41,469 nt of DNA from NCBI GenBank assembly GCA_050486545.1, contig JBJHDM010000027.1, positions 1-41,469 on the forward strand, in the 5' to 3' direction. The notes under the pieces are model-generated. The model had not been told where the DNA came from. It saw only the letters and a program-made list of their open reading frames with translations, and made no database searches. This DNA comes from DAOMNN01 sp050486545. Lineage in GTDB: Bacteria > Pseudomonadota > Gammaproteobacteria > Burkholderiales > Rhodocyclaceae. Position 1 is the first letter of the stretch. The number at the start of each line of letters is the position of its first letter. The translations under genes were made by a program, and so were the position numbers. Shown here piece after piece: positions 8,991-18,300 of the stretch.

Positions 8991-9025
8991 ACCGGCCGTG
9001 GAGCGATCCGCGGCCGGTCTTGCTT
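8991..9025. terminator. Hairpin terminator between convergent genes
   Basis: A 12-bp stem (8991-9002 with 9007-9018, one G.U pair) closes a GCGA loop of the GNRA type and is followed on the plus strand by CTTGCTTT. It sits between the toxin module (plus) and the acetyltransferase gene (minus), so it may serve both. The T-tract is imperfect. Confidence 0.6.
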
Positions 9026-9032
9026 TCGCTGG

Positions 9033-9764
9033 TCACGAAGGCTCCTCAACGCCGTCGTGGACCGTCACGACCTCGGCGTCGCCACGTCCGGCCTGCACCG
9101 GCGCGTCGAGCAGGACCACGTCCCCGCGCCAGCGGTGTGCGGGATCGCGAAGCGGCAGCCGACGTGCGATCTCGGCGAATCCGAAGCCCGCGTACAACGC
9201 CGCCGCGGAAGCGTTTCCGGCGAACATCGTCAGGCTGATGCGGTCGCATCCGGCGACGCGCGCGCGCTCGAATGCCGCTCGCAACAGGAGACGGCCGACT
9301 CCGCGGCGCTGCCAACGTGGATACACCGCCAGGCCGTTGAGATAGAAACTGCCCCGCACCCGTCCTTCCAGGATCGCGAACGGCACGACGTTGGGCGGCA
9401 GCATGGCCAGTTGTGCCGGATCGGGCGCCGCGTCCTCCAGTTGGTATCCGAACGCCATGCCGACGACCTTTCCGTCAGCCGTCGCGACCCACGCATTGCG
9501 AAACGAGAACGCTCCCTCGTCACGTGCGGCACGCGCGACACCGATCTCCAGCGGGTGCTGACCGGCCATGGCATGGCGCCGCCACACTTCCAGCGGAATG
9601 CCGTCGCCCGCGATCACCATCAGATCCGCCAGCGACGGCGCATCCGCGCGTTCGGCTGCCCGAATCGCGATCTTCATGCCGCGCTGTCCGTGGCGATCAG
9701 CCCGCTCGCCCACCCGCGTCTTCACGCTTTGGCTCGTTCGTGGCCGAGAGACATCGTCGCTCAT
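9033..9764 (-). CDS. GNAT family N-acetyltransferase
   Basis: A predicted acetyl-CoA-dependent acyltransferase of 243 residues; the substrate is unknown. The GNAT fold begins at MKIAIRAAERADAPSL, with the acetyl-CoA-binding core at NGLAVYPRWQRRGVGRLLL (the Q/R-x-x-G-x-G/A motif) and the C-terminal YAGFGF element. The start at 9764 was chosen because its ATG overlaps the stop of the upstream methyltransferase gene (ATGA) and a GGGAGG sequence lies about 8 bases before it. This adds a 29-residue charged leader. An ATG at 9677 would give just the domain but has no good ribosome-binding site. Co-translation with the methyltransferase suggests a shared pathway. Confidence 0.85.
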   Translation of the reverse strand: MSDDVSRPRTSQSVKTRVGERADRHGQRGMKIAIRAAERADAPSLADLMVIAGDGIPLEVWRRHAMAGQHPLEIGVARAARDEGAFSFRNAWVATADGKVVGMAFGYQLEDAAPDPAQLAMLPPNVVPFAILEGRVRGSFYLNGLAVYPRWQRRGVGRLLLRAAFERARVAGCDRISLTMFAGNASAAALYAGFGFAEIARRLPLRDPAHRWRGDVVLLDAPVQAGRGDAEVVTVHDGVEEPS

Positions 9765-10885
9765 GCTTCCTGCCTCCCTTCTTCGCCCGCACGGGCCACG
9801 TAGTAGACGTTCATGAAATCGTGCGGCAGGCGGTGCTTGTCGACCCGCCCGAATCCGGCCGCGCGCAGCATCTCGACGGCGAGTTCCTCCCCCCACATCG
9901 TGCCCAGTCCCGGCCCGCCCTGGCCGAGCGAGACGCAGGTGCAGTGGGCCGTGGAGACCGCGTAGAGCAGCGGTGCGACCGGATGGTCGTAGTTGCGGTG
10001 CAGTTCGCTCGAGCCGGCGATGTCCTGCATCAGGAAGACGCCGTCGGCGGCGAGTGAACGCCGCACCGACGCGAGCAGGCCGGCCGGATCGCGCTGATCG
10101 TGGACCGCATCGAAGGCGGTCACCAGTTCATAGGGGCCGGAGAGCGGCGTCTCGGCCAGGTCGCGCTGCTCGAACTCGATGTTGACAAGCCCCAGTGCCG
10201 CGGCTTCGTCACGCGCAGCCTGAAGCGGCTCCGCGCAGAGATCGAAACCGGTGAAGCGGCTGTGCGGGAACCTGGCGGCGAGCGCGATCAGCGCGCGGCC
10301 ACGACCGCAGCCGACGTCGGCCACCCGGATCCCGGTTTCGAGGCGGGCGGACAATCCCGGGACCAGCGGCAGGATGTCGTCGAACAGGACGCTCAGCACC
10401 GTCTGGGCGCTGTCCTCGGCCATGACTTCGTGAAAGCGATGGTACTGCGCGTAGGGAAGGCCGCCGCCGGCGCGGAAACACTCGAGCAGCGGAGATTCGA
10501 CCGCCGCGATCTGGGTGAGGTACTGCGTGGTCGCGGCGAGGTTGTTCGGCACGGCCGCACGGGTCAGCCAGCCGGCGTGCTCCGGAGGCAAGCGATAACG
10601 CCGGGTGTCGGAGTCGAACTCGACGACGCGACCGGTCGTCATGACGGCCAGCCACTCGCGCACGTAGCGTTCGGCCAGGCCGGCCCGTTCGGCCAGTTCC
10701 GCGCTCTGTCGCGGGGCCGAATCGGCCATCGCGTCGAACAGCCCGGCACGGTGGCCGAGCGAGATCATGAGCACCACCGCGGCGTCATTGAGCGCACCGA
10801 GCATGCGCTCGGCAAAGGCCTCGGAACGTGCTGCGTCGAATGTGCCTGCGGGCACATCGACCGGGAAGTCGGATCGGGTTTCCAT
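9761..10885 (-). CDS. Class I SAM-dependent methyltransferase with N-terminal winged-helix domain
   Basis: A 374-residue protein of the Rv2258c-like type. Residues about 25-110 form a winged-helix-like dimerisation region (ALNDAAVVLMISLGHRAGLFDAM... RYVREWLAVM). The Rossmann methyltransferase domain follows, with SAM motif I (VADVGCGRGRALI) at about 188-200 and the acidic ribose-binding end of strand 2 at FDLC. AFDAVHDQRDP resembles the motif around the active site in this group. The ATG at 10885 has a good GGAG sequence 8-10 bases upstream. The gene overlaps the GNAT gene by 4 bases and is divergent from the GlxA-type regulator, which may control it. The methyl acceptor cannot be deduced. 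Confidence 0.88.
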   Translation of the reverse strand: METRSDFPVDVPAGTFDAARSEAFAERMLGALNDAAVVLMISLGHRAGLFDAMADSAPRQSAELAERAGLAERYVREWLAVMTTGRVVEFDSDTRRYRLPPEHAGWLTRAAVPNNLAATTQYLTQIAAVESPLLECFRAGGGLPYAQYHRFHEVMAEDSAQTVLSVLFDDILPLVPGLSARLETGIRVADVGCGRGRALIALAARFPHSRFTGFDLCAEPLQAARDEAAALGLVNIEFEQRDLAETPLSGPYELVTAFDAVHDQRDPAGLLASVRRSLAADGVFLMQDIAGSSELHRNYDHPVAPLLYAVSTAHCTCVSLGQGGPGLGTMWGEELAVEMLRAAGFGRVDKHRLPHDFMNVYYVARAGEEGRQEA

Positions 10886-10982
10886 CTTGTGTTCTCCTTG
10901 GGGTCTGTCGGGGGAGTCCATGCTATTCATCCTGGCTGCCCTGATATAAAGTGATTCGCGCAATGAACAGGACAAAACGGCC
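10886..10982. promoter_or_regulatory. Divergent control region, methyltransferase operon / GlxA-type regulator
   Basis: This 97-bp region separates divergent genes. An A+T-rich core with TATAAA at 10945-10950 is the only obvious promoter-like element; I see no clean -35 partner at standard spacing on either strand. AraC-type regulators commonly act from such regions. Confidence 0.4.
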
Positions 10983-12020
10983 ATGTCCGATCCCCGACGC
11001 CCTGTCACGGTAGGCCTGATCGCGGTTCCCGAGTCGACGGCCTCGACCCTGTACGGATTGATCGACGTGTTTTCGTCGGTCGGGCGGGATTGGGAAGTGC
11101 TCGTCGAGGGTTGTCCCGGGACTTCCCTGATGGAACCGCACATCGTGGCCGCAAGCACGGGGAGCCTGCGCGGCGCCAACGCGGCCCTGATCGAGGCCGA
11201 CCGCAACTTCGGCGATTGGCGCTTTCCGGACATCGTATGCGTGCCCGACCTGATGGTCGCGCCGGGTGCATATACGCCGGGCGCCTGGCCCGAAGCGGCT
11301 GCCTGGCTCGCCGCGTGCCACCGCGCCGGCAGCGTCGTCACCTCGTCCTGCTCGGGCGCCCTGCTACTGGCCGAGGCCGGCCTGCTCGACGGGCTCGATG
11401 CCACCACGCACTGGGGCTACGCCGATACGCTCCGCACCCACTTCCCGCAGGTGCGGCTGAACGCTGCGCGTACCCTCATCTGCGCGGGCGTCGGCGAGCG
11501 ACTGGTCACCGCGGGCGGCGGAACCGCCTGGCACAGTCTTGCGCTATACCTGATCGCCCGTTTCGTCGGGGTCGAGCGGGCGATCCAGATCGCCCGTCTC
11601 TACCTGCTCGACTGGCACGAGCACGGCCAGTTGCCCTACGCGTCGCTGGTCCAGGCCGTGCCATGCGACGACCTCGTGATCGCCGATGCCCAGGCCTGGC
11701 TGGCCAAGCATTTCACCGACTCCGCACCGGTCTCGGCCATGATCGCGCGTAGCGGACTGCCGGAGCGCACGTTCAAGCGCCGCTTCGCCCGCGCCACCGG
11801 CCTGTCGCCGATCGAGTGCGTGCACACGCTGCGCCTGGAAGCGGCCAAGGATCAGTTGGAGACGACCAACGCCGTCGTCGAGGCCGTCGCCGAGAACGTG
11901 GGCTACGAGGACGGCAGCTTCTTCCGGCGCCTGTTCCGACGCCGTGTCGGCCTGACGCCCGCCGAATACCGGCGGCGCTTCAGCGCGTTGCGCGCGACGG
12001 TGTTGGACGGCCGGAGGTAA
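10983..12020 (+). CDS. GlxA family transcriptional regulator (DJ-1/PfpI domain plus AraC-type HTH)
   Basis: A 345-residue predicted regulator. Residues about 7-190 are a DJ-1/PfpI-like domain with the nucleophile-elbow cysteine C123 in SSCSGALLLAEAGLLDG and the following TTHW, a pattern shared with the isonitrile-hydratase-like branch. Residues about 235-335 are the AraC-type DNA-binding domain, with a first helix-turn-helix around PVSAMIARSGLPERTFKRRF and a second ending in the typical SFFRRLFRRRVGLTPAEYRRRF. It is divergent from the methyltransferase/GNAT operon, its most likely target. Its last 41 bases overlap the convergent SARP-hydrolase gene. The ligand is unknown. Confidence 0.92.
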   Translation: MSDPRRPVTVGLIAVPESTASTLYGLIDVFSSVGRDWEVLVEGCPGTSLMEPHIVAASTGSLRGANAALIEADRNFGDWRFPDIVCVPDLMVAPGAYTPGAWPEAAAWLAACHRAGSVVTSSCSGALLLAEAGLLDGLDATTHWGYADTLRTHFPQVRLNAARTLICAGVGERLVTAGGGTAWHSLALYLIARFVGVERAIQIARLYLLDWHEHGQLPYASLVQAVPCDDLVIADAQAWLAKHFTDSAPVSAMIARSGLPERTFKRRFARATGLSPIECVHTLRLEAAKDQLETTNAVVEAVAENVGYEDGSFFRRLFRRRVGLTPAEYRRRFSALRATVLDGRR

Positions 12021-13635
12021 CCGCCACGGCGCGTCCGGCCAACGCGTCCAGAAACGTGCCGATACCGGCGAGAAGTGCCGTGGTATCGCCGATCCACCAC
12101 CAGTGGTCGTCGCCGTCGAGTTCCAGCAATCGGCTTCCTGCGACGCTCGCGGCCAGCCGACGCCCATGCTCGATCGCCACCGCGCGGTCCCCGCGGCGGT
12201 GGATCACCAGGGTCGGTGCCTGGATCGATGCCAGGCGATCGCGCACATCGGTGTCCATCAGCGCGTCGAAGACCCTTCGCGCCGCAGCCGGGCTGGCTGC
12301 GAGGCGCAGCGAACGGGCCCACCATGCGCGCCGTTCAGGGTCGCCAGCCCAACTCGGCGCGAACAGTTCGATGTAGGCCGGCCCACCCCAGTCGGTGATC
12401 AGTGCATCGAAACGCCGGGCCGCTTCCACGCGCGGGTAGCCACAGGGATAGTCGTCGTCGATGAGAAAGCGCGCCATCGTTCCGTACAGGACCAGGCCGG
12501 CGACGCGCTGTGGGTGGCGCGCGGCGAACGCGATCGCGGCCGGACCGCCTTCGGACACTCCGAACAGCGCGATCCGCCGCGTACCGACCGCATCGAGGAC
12601 GGCCTCCAGGTCGGCCGCGGTCTGTTCCAGCGAGGGGGCGTGATCGACGCGGTCGGACAGCCCGACGCCGCGCTTGTCGAAAGTGATCACGCGCGCACGA
12701 TCGCCGAGCGCATTCATGAATCCGGCGAGTTCCGGCTGATCCCAGTAGATGTCCAGATGCGACACGAACCCGGGCATCATCACGAGATCGAGCGGACCCG
12801 CACCGTGGATCCGGTAGGCGATATGGGTGCCGTCGCCGCTGCGCGCGTAGCGGACGGGACCGGGACCACCCGTCTCGACAGGAATGGCCCGCACACCCTC
12901 ACGGATCGCCCGGGCCAGCGCCATCGTCTCGGCCTGCGGCGCAATGCCCAACTCCTCGGCGAGGACCTGCCGGCACGCTTCGAACTGCCGCAGGGCAGAC
13001 GCGGTGTCGCCCCTGGCGGCCAACAAGCGCATCAAAGCGCGGTGCGCAGGTTCCTGCAGGCAATCAGCGGCGACCCAGCGCCGCGCTTGCATGAGCGCCC
13101 CAGACACGTTGCCTGACGCGGAATGCACGTCGACCAGTCGCGCAAGCGCATGGGTGAGGGCGTGGCGAAGGTTTTCCGCGACCAGATCCTGCCATTCCCG
13201 GAAGGGGACGTTGTCGGGCAAGCTGAAGCCGGCCAGAAAACCGTCACGATAGCGCGCGATCGCACGTTCGACCTCCGCCACCATGTCAGCGTCACTGGCC
13301 GGGCGACCGACCCACCCCGCCAACGCAGTCTGGAACGCCACGACGTCGACCTCCTGCAGGAAGGAGGTCGAAAGGCCGATGGCATCGACCGAACTTCGCA
13401 GTACGTCGTTCCCGATCAGTCCCCGAAGCCTGTGCAGAAGCCGCCGCAGGCGCTTACGTCCTTCTCCGGGCGAGGCTTCCGGCCACAGCAGTTCGGCAAG
13501 CGTATCCCTGCTGCAATCGCCCCCTTCGACCGCAAGGTAGGCGAGCAGGGCCATCCCCCGGCGCAACCCGATGTCGACCGGCAGGCCGGCGCGCTCGAGG
13601 CGCGGATACCCGAACAGGATGAGTCTCGGCGTCAT
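11980..13635 (-). CDS. SARP-type (BTAD) regulator fused to an alpha/beta hydrolase
   Basis: A 551-residue two-part protein. Residues about 1-95 look like an OmpR/SARP-type winged helix (RLILFGYPRLERAG, then SRDTLAELLWPEASPGEGRKRL). Residues about 95-245 form the bacterial transcriptional activator (BTAD) TPR-like domain (FREWQDLVAENLRHAL ... ALRQFEACRQVLAEELG). From about 262 an alpha/beta hydrolase begins (YARSGDGTHIAYRIHG), with the nucleophile S361 in GVSEGG, probable acid D483 (HRRGDRAV) and base H511 (GDDHWWW). All triad residues are present, so it may be catalytic or a ligand sensor. ATG at 13635. The 3' end overlaps the convergent GlxA-type gene. Targets are unknown; a tandem repeat upstream is a candidate operator. 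Confidence 0.88.
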   Translation of the reverse strand: MTPRLILFGYPRLERAGLPVDIGLRRGMALLAYLAVEGGDCSRDTLAELLWPEASPGEGRKRLRRLLHRLRGLIGNDVLRSSVDAIGLSTSFLQEVDVVAFQTALAGWVGRPASDADMVAEVERAIARYRDGFLAGFSLPDNVPFREWQDLVAENLRHALTHALARLVDVHSASGNVSGALMQARRWVAADCLQEPAHRALMRLLAARGDTASALRQFEACRQVLAEELGIAPQAETMALARAIREGVRAIPVETGGPGPVRYARSGDGTHIAYRIHGAGPLDLVMMPGFVSHLDIYWDQPELAGFMNALGDRARVITFDKRGVGLSDRVDHAPSLEQTAADLEAVLDAVGTRRIALFGVSEGGPAAIAFAARHPQRVAGLVLYGTMARFLIDDDYPCGYPRVEAARRFDALITDWGGPAYIELFAPSWAGDPERRAWWARSLRLAASPAAARRVFDALMDTDVRDRLASIQAPTLVIHRRGDRAVAIEHGRRLAASVAGSRLLELDGDDHWWWIGDTTALLAGIGTFLDALAGRAVAVTSGRPTPSRATR

Positions 13636-13700
13636 GCAGGGGCATACCTCCCGGACCGCATGGTACAGCGCATCGGCGATCGAACCACCCGGATCGGTCG

Positions 13701-13720
13701 GGTGGACGCGCGGTGGACGC
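13701..13720. promoter_or_regulatory. Tandem 9-mer direct repeat, candidate SARP-type operator
   Basis: GGTGGACGC occurs at 13701-13709 and again at 13712-13720, an 11-bp period, 66-85 bp upstream of the SARP-hydrolase start and 62-81 bp upstream of the small ORF at 13782. SARP proteins characteristically bind direct repeats on one helix face. The link to this regulator is inference. Confidence 0.4.
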
Positions 13721-13781
13721 CTCTCGCCCAGGCTTCATCCACGCGGCACAACTCGTCGCCGCATCGAACGAGGACTAAACC

Positions 13782-13955
13782 ATGAGAAGCCCACTTGCAC
13801 TCCTTCATTCGCTGTTCGCCGGTTTCGCAAGCAAGCGCGGCACCGCGACGCTCTTTACGTGGATTCGCCCCCGCCGCACGGCCGCCCACCTCCCGGGCGA
13901 CCCGGCTGAACAGCAGGACAGGCGTCACCCCGATTCCGTCGCCCCACTGTACTGA
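13782..13955 (+). CDS. 57-residue protein with DSVAPLY C-terminus
   Basis: A short gene with ATG at 13782 and GAGGA about 8 bases upstream. The product is basic and begins with a hydrophobic stretch (SPLALLHSLFAGFA), followed by an Arg-rich middle. It ends in HPDSVAPLY, almost the same as the HRDSVAPLY end of the DUF1127 protein at 19704-20030. The last 30 nucleotides are also very similar, whereas the rest is not recognisably DUF1127. It may be a rearranged or eroded DUF1127 paralogue that kept its tail, or a distinct microprotein using the same C-terminal tag. It is divergent from the SARP-hydrolase gene. Confidence 0.55.
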   Translation: MRSPLALLHSLFAGFASKRGTATLFTWIRPRRTAAHLPGDPAEQQDRRHPDSVAPLY

Positions 13956-14138
13956 TGCGTCGTCCCCGGCCTCCCGGACACGGCGGTGATCGTTCCCGGC
14001 TGCAAGACCCCGGCGGTCCTGTCGATACAAAACGGCAACAATGCCGCGCAATCGTGAAATAGGCCGAATACCCGCACTGCCTAGCATGGGCTCCGACACG
14101 ACGGCGACAGACCGTCGGCAATGCCAACGGAGATTGTC

Positions 14139-15386
14139 ATGAAAGCGGAAGTTCGGAGTGCGATGGCCGTCGCCGGTGCGGCGGCCCTGTTGATGGCGAT
14201 CACGATGGGATCGCGTTCGTCGTTCGGCCTGTTCGTGTCGCCGTTGAACACTGCGACCGGTCTGGGTCTGGCGACGATCAGCTTCGCTGCTGCGATGAAC
14301 CAGTTGATGTGGGGCGTGGCGCAGCCCTTCGTCGGCGCGCTGTCCGAGCGGTTCGGGGCGATGCGCGTGATTGCCTGCGGAGGCTTGCTGCTGGCTGCCG
14401 CCACCGCGGCACTCCCGTTCCTGAACGGCGGGCCGGAACTCGTGTTCGGTTTCTCGCTCATCGCGATCGCCGGCGCGGCCGCCGGCAGCAACGGCCTGCT
14501 GCTCGGCGAGGTGAGCCGGCGCGTGGCCGAGCAGCGCCGTGGCCTGGCGGTCGGCATCGTCGGGGCCGGCGGGTCGGCCGGGCAGCTCGTGCTCGGCCCG
14601 GGAACCCAGGGCCTGATCTCGACCGCGGGGTGGCAGGGTGCGTTGACCGCTCTGGCGCTGCTCGCGCTGCTCGCCGTCCCGCTCGCGTGGGTGTTCCGCA
14701 CACCGGCACAGGTGCGCGGCGGGCAGCCGGCGGCCGATCCCGACGTCCCGGTGCGCGCAGCGCTGCGCAGCCGCGCCTTCTGGATCGTGACCGGGGGCTT
14801 CTTCGTGTGCGGCTTCCATGTCGCCTTCCTGACCTCCCACATGCCCGGCGTGATCGCGCTGTGCGGCCTGCCGCCGGTCGTCTCGGGCTGGTGGCTGGGC
14901 ATCGTCGGCCTGTGCAACATCGTCGGCAGCATCGCCGCAGGCGCCGCGATCCGCAGGGGCTCGATGCGCCGTGCGCTGATGGTGCTCTACGGGCTGCGTG
15001 CGCTGGGTGTCGCGCTGTTTCTCATGCTGCCGAAGAACACCGGGACGGTCCTCGGCTTCGCCGCCTGGATGGGTCTCACCTACATGGCCACGCTGCCGCC
15101 CACCGCGGGCCTGATCGGCCGCCTCTTCGGCGTGCGCCGCATGGCGACGCTGCTCGGCGTGGTCATGTTCGTCCACCAGATCGGCGCCTTTCTGGGCGTA
15201 TGGCTGGGCGGGCTCGTGGTCGCGGCCAACGGGGACTACGAATGGATCTGGATCGCCGACGTCGTGCTGTCGCTGCTCGCCGCCGCCGTCCACCTGCCGC
15301 TGCGCGAGACCACTGTGACGGCACCAGATCGTGCGCAGGCTGCTTCGAACCCGGGACCGGGCCTGGTGCAAGCCTCCGCAGCCTGA
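14139..15386 (+). CDS. MFS transporter
   Basis: A 415-residue polytopic membrane protein with about 12 hydrophobic helices, typical of the major facilitator superfamily. It resembles the monocarboxylate/oxalate-formate branch (MGSRSSFGLFVSPLNTATGLGLATISFAAAMNQLMWGVAQPFVGALSERFG). The loop 2-3 element is LSERFG and the second half begins with RSRAFWIVTGGFFVCGFH. The ATG at 14139 has GGAG 8 bases upstream; an in-frame ATG at 14121 lacks one. The 3' end is 10 bp from the convergent hybrid-kinase gene. The substrate cannot be deduced; an organic anion is a reasonable guess from the subfamily. Confidence 0.9.
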   Translation: MKAEVRSAMAVAGAAALLMAITMGSRSSFGLFVSPLNTATGLGLATISFAAAMNQLMWGVAQPFVGALSERFGAMRVIACGGLLLAAATAALPFLNGGPELVFGFSLIAIAGAAAGSNGLLLGEVSRRVAEQRRGLAVGIVGAGGSAGQLVLGPGTQGLISTAGWQGALTALALLALLAVPLAWVFRTPAQVRGGQPAADPDVPVRAALRSRAFWIVTGGFFVCGFHVAFLTSHMPGVIALCGLPPVVSGWWLGIVGLCNIVGSIAAGAAIRRGSMRRALMVLYGLRALGVALFLMLPKNTGTVLGFAAWMGLTYMATLPPTAGLIGRLFGVRRMATLLGVVMFVHQIGAFLGVWLGGLVVAANGDYEWIWIADVVLSLLAAAVHLPLRETTVTAPDRAQAASNPGPGLVQASAA

Positions 15387-15396
15387 GCGCCGGCGT

Positions 15397-18300
15397 TCAG
15401 GCCCGCCGTGCGGCGTCTCCGACACCCGAAAGCACCACATGCAGATACTCGAAGAGGGTCCCCGGTTCGACCGGCTTGTGCAGCAACGACACGACGCCAG
15501 CCGCATCGAGCACTTCATCGGTCAGGCCCTCCGCATAGCCCGAAAACAGCAGCACCGGGGTGTCCGGCGCGAGCAGCCGGATCTCGCGTGCGAGTTCCAG
15601 CCCGGTCATGCGCGGCATGGTCTGGTCACTGAGTACGGCGTCGAAGCCCTGCGGATCGCCGGCAAAGGCCTCGCGCGCAGCCAAGCCGTCGCCGGCTACC
15701 GCGACCTCCAATCCCCAGCCTTCGAGCAGCTCACGCAGGAAACCGGTGACCAGTTCCTCGTCATCGACCAGCAGCACGCGCCCTCGCAGCCGCTCACGCC
15801 CGGAGGCTGCCGGAACGTGCCGGTCGCCGTCGCAGCGGGCCACCGCTTCGGGCAGTGCCGGCAGCAGCACGCGGAAGGTCGTGCCGCGACCCGGTTCGGT
15901 GTCGATGAGCACGTGCCCGCCGTGCTCATGAACGATGCCATGCACGGTCGCCAGGCCCATGCCGCTGCCCTTGCCGACCTCCTTGGTCGTGAAGAAGGGC
16001 TCGAACATGCGCTCGAGCACGTCCGGGGCGATGCCGGGGCCATCGTCCGCCACGACGAGTGCATATTGGCCAGCGGCACTCACGGTCGCGCGGCACGACG
16101 CACAAACCGCCTCGTGCGGATCCGGGCGCTCCACCGCGATGCGGATTCGCCCGTGACCGCCGATCGCATCGCGCGCGTTGATGCACAGGTTCATCAAGAC
16201 CTGCTCGATCTGAACCGGATCGGCCATGACGCAGGCCGACGGCAGTCCGGTCTCGACTTCGAACCGTACCGTGGAAGGAAGCATCGGACCGAGAAACTGC
16301 GCCAGCTCCTCGACCAGCATGCGCAGCGCGAGCGGGCGCGGCGTGCCGCGCTGGCCGCGGCTGAAGGTCAACAACTGGCGGACGAGATCGCGCGCACGAC
16401 GCGCCGCGACGCCGGCCTGGTCGAGGTAGCGCTCCAGTCGCACATCGGCAAGTTCCTCCTGGCGTTCGCCTGCCAGCGCAAGGTAACCGGTGATGCTGGT
16501 CAGGATGTTGTTGAAGTCGTGCGCGATGCCCCCCGCCAGGTGCCCGATCGCTTCCATCTTCTGCGCCTGGCGCAGTTGCGCCTCGAGCCGCGCACGCTCG
16601 TTCTCAGCGTGTTTACCGGCGGTGATGTCGCGCAGGTAGCCGACGAACAGCTTGCCCTCCGCCCCCTCGGCCACCGCAATCGCCAGTTCGGCGGGGAACT
16701 CGCTGCCGTCGGCACGCTGTGCGACGACCTCGACGCGCCGGCCGATGAAGGGGCCGTGCCCCTCCCGCAGATACCGCCCCATGCCGTCGCGGTGGGCGCT
16801 GCGGTAGCGCTCGGGAATCAGCACGTCGGCGAGCCCCCTGCCGATCACGTCTCCGGCACGGTGACCGAAACACGCCTCGGCGGCCGGATTGAAGCCGCGG
16901 ATGCGGCCTTCTTCGTCCATCGTGATGATGCAGTCGAGTGCCGCCTCCACGGTCGCGCGCAGGCGGTTCTCGCTGCGCAGGACCGCCTCGGCCGATTCCT
17001 TGCGGGCGGTGATGTCGCGGGTCACCGCGAGGATACGGTCGACGCCGGCGAGCCGAATGCGCTTCAGGCACACCTCGTCCCAATGGAGGCTGCCATCGGC
17101 ATTGCGCCGGCGCCATTCGAAGCGCACGACTTCGCCACCGCGAGCGCGGGCAAGCCAGCGCGCCGCATCCTCCCCGGTGGAGCCGTCCTCGCCCGAACCG
17201 AGCGCAGCCGGGTGCAACGCCAGCAACGTATCGTGATCGTAGCCATACACTTCGCAGGCGCGCGGATTGACGTCGACGAAGGCGCCGGTCTCGAGGTCAT
17301 GAATGAAGATGCAGTCCTCGGAGGCCTCGAAGATCGCGCGGTAGCTCGCCTCCGACGCACGCAGCTCTCGCTCCATGCGGTCGCGCTCGAGTTCGGCCGC
17401 GGCGCGCACCGCGAAGATCTTCATCACCGATTCGGTGAAAGCCGGCTCGGCCATCGGCCGCCGCGAGACCACCGCAACGAGCCCCAGCGTCTCGCCGCGC
17501 GTGCCCATCAGCGGAAACCCCGCGTAGCTCTTCATCTGCAGGCGACGGAAGTCCGCATCATGCGGAAAGTGGTCGCCGAGCTGATCGGCATAGATCCGGA
17601 ACTGCTGGCCGACCACCGTTTCGCACGGCGTGCCCGCGAGATCGTAGTCGAAGTTCTCCGCGAGCCGGCCGTCGGCCCACAGCGCAAGCACGCGCATGCG
17701 CCGGGCGGTCTCGGATTCGCGGACCGCGATGAACACCCAGTCCGCATCGAGGATGGTCGCCAGATACCGCGCCAGTTCCTGGAAGAGGCTGTTCCCATGC
17801 GCACCGGAGACGGCGAGCGAAGCGCTTTGCAGGGCCTCCTCGATACGCTTGCGCGCACTGATGTCGGTCGCGATGCCGCACAGTGCGTAGGGCCTGCCAT
17901 CGGCATCGATGAGCGGGAACTTGTCGACGAGATAAGTGCGCAGTTCGCCGCGGAAGACGGCCTGCTCCTCGAAGGTCACCGTCTGGCGTGCCTCGAGCAC
18001 CCGTGCATCGTTGGCGCGCAGGCGGGCTGCCACCATCGCCGGCATCACGTCGGTATCGGTGTGACCGAGGATCTCGTCGGCGGGACGGTCGGCGAGGCGA
18101 CAGAACTCCTGATTGACGAACAGGTAGCGGCCTTCCAGATCCTTCCAGAACACGATGGCCTTGCTCTGGTCCAGGACCTGGCGCAACCGGAACTCGGTTT
18201 CGCGCAGCGACGTCTCGGCATGCATCAGACGGGAGAGGTCCTGGATGTGCGCGACCAGCCGTGTGCGTCCACGCACCTTGCGGGCCTCCAGATGGACCAG

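Noticed and set aside
13632..15518. A long minus-strand open frame (628 codons) opposite the MFS gene
   Set aside because: It has low-complexity Arg/His/Gly composition, no recognisable domain, and covers a clear MFS transporter on the other strand; it is a by-product of high G+C.
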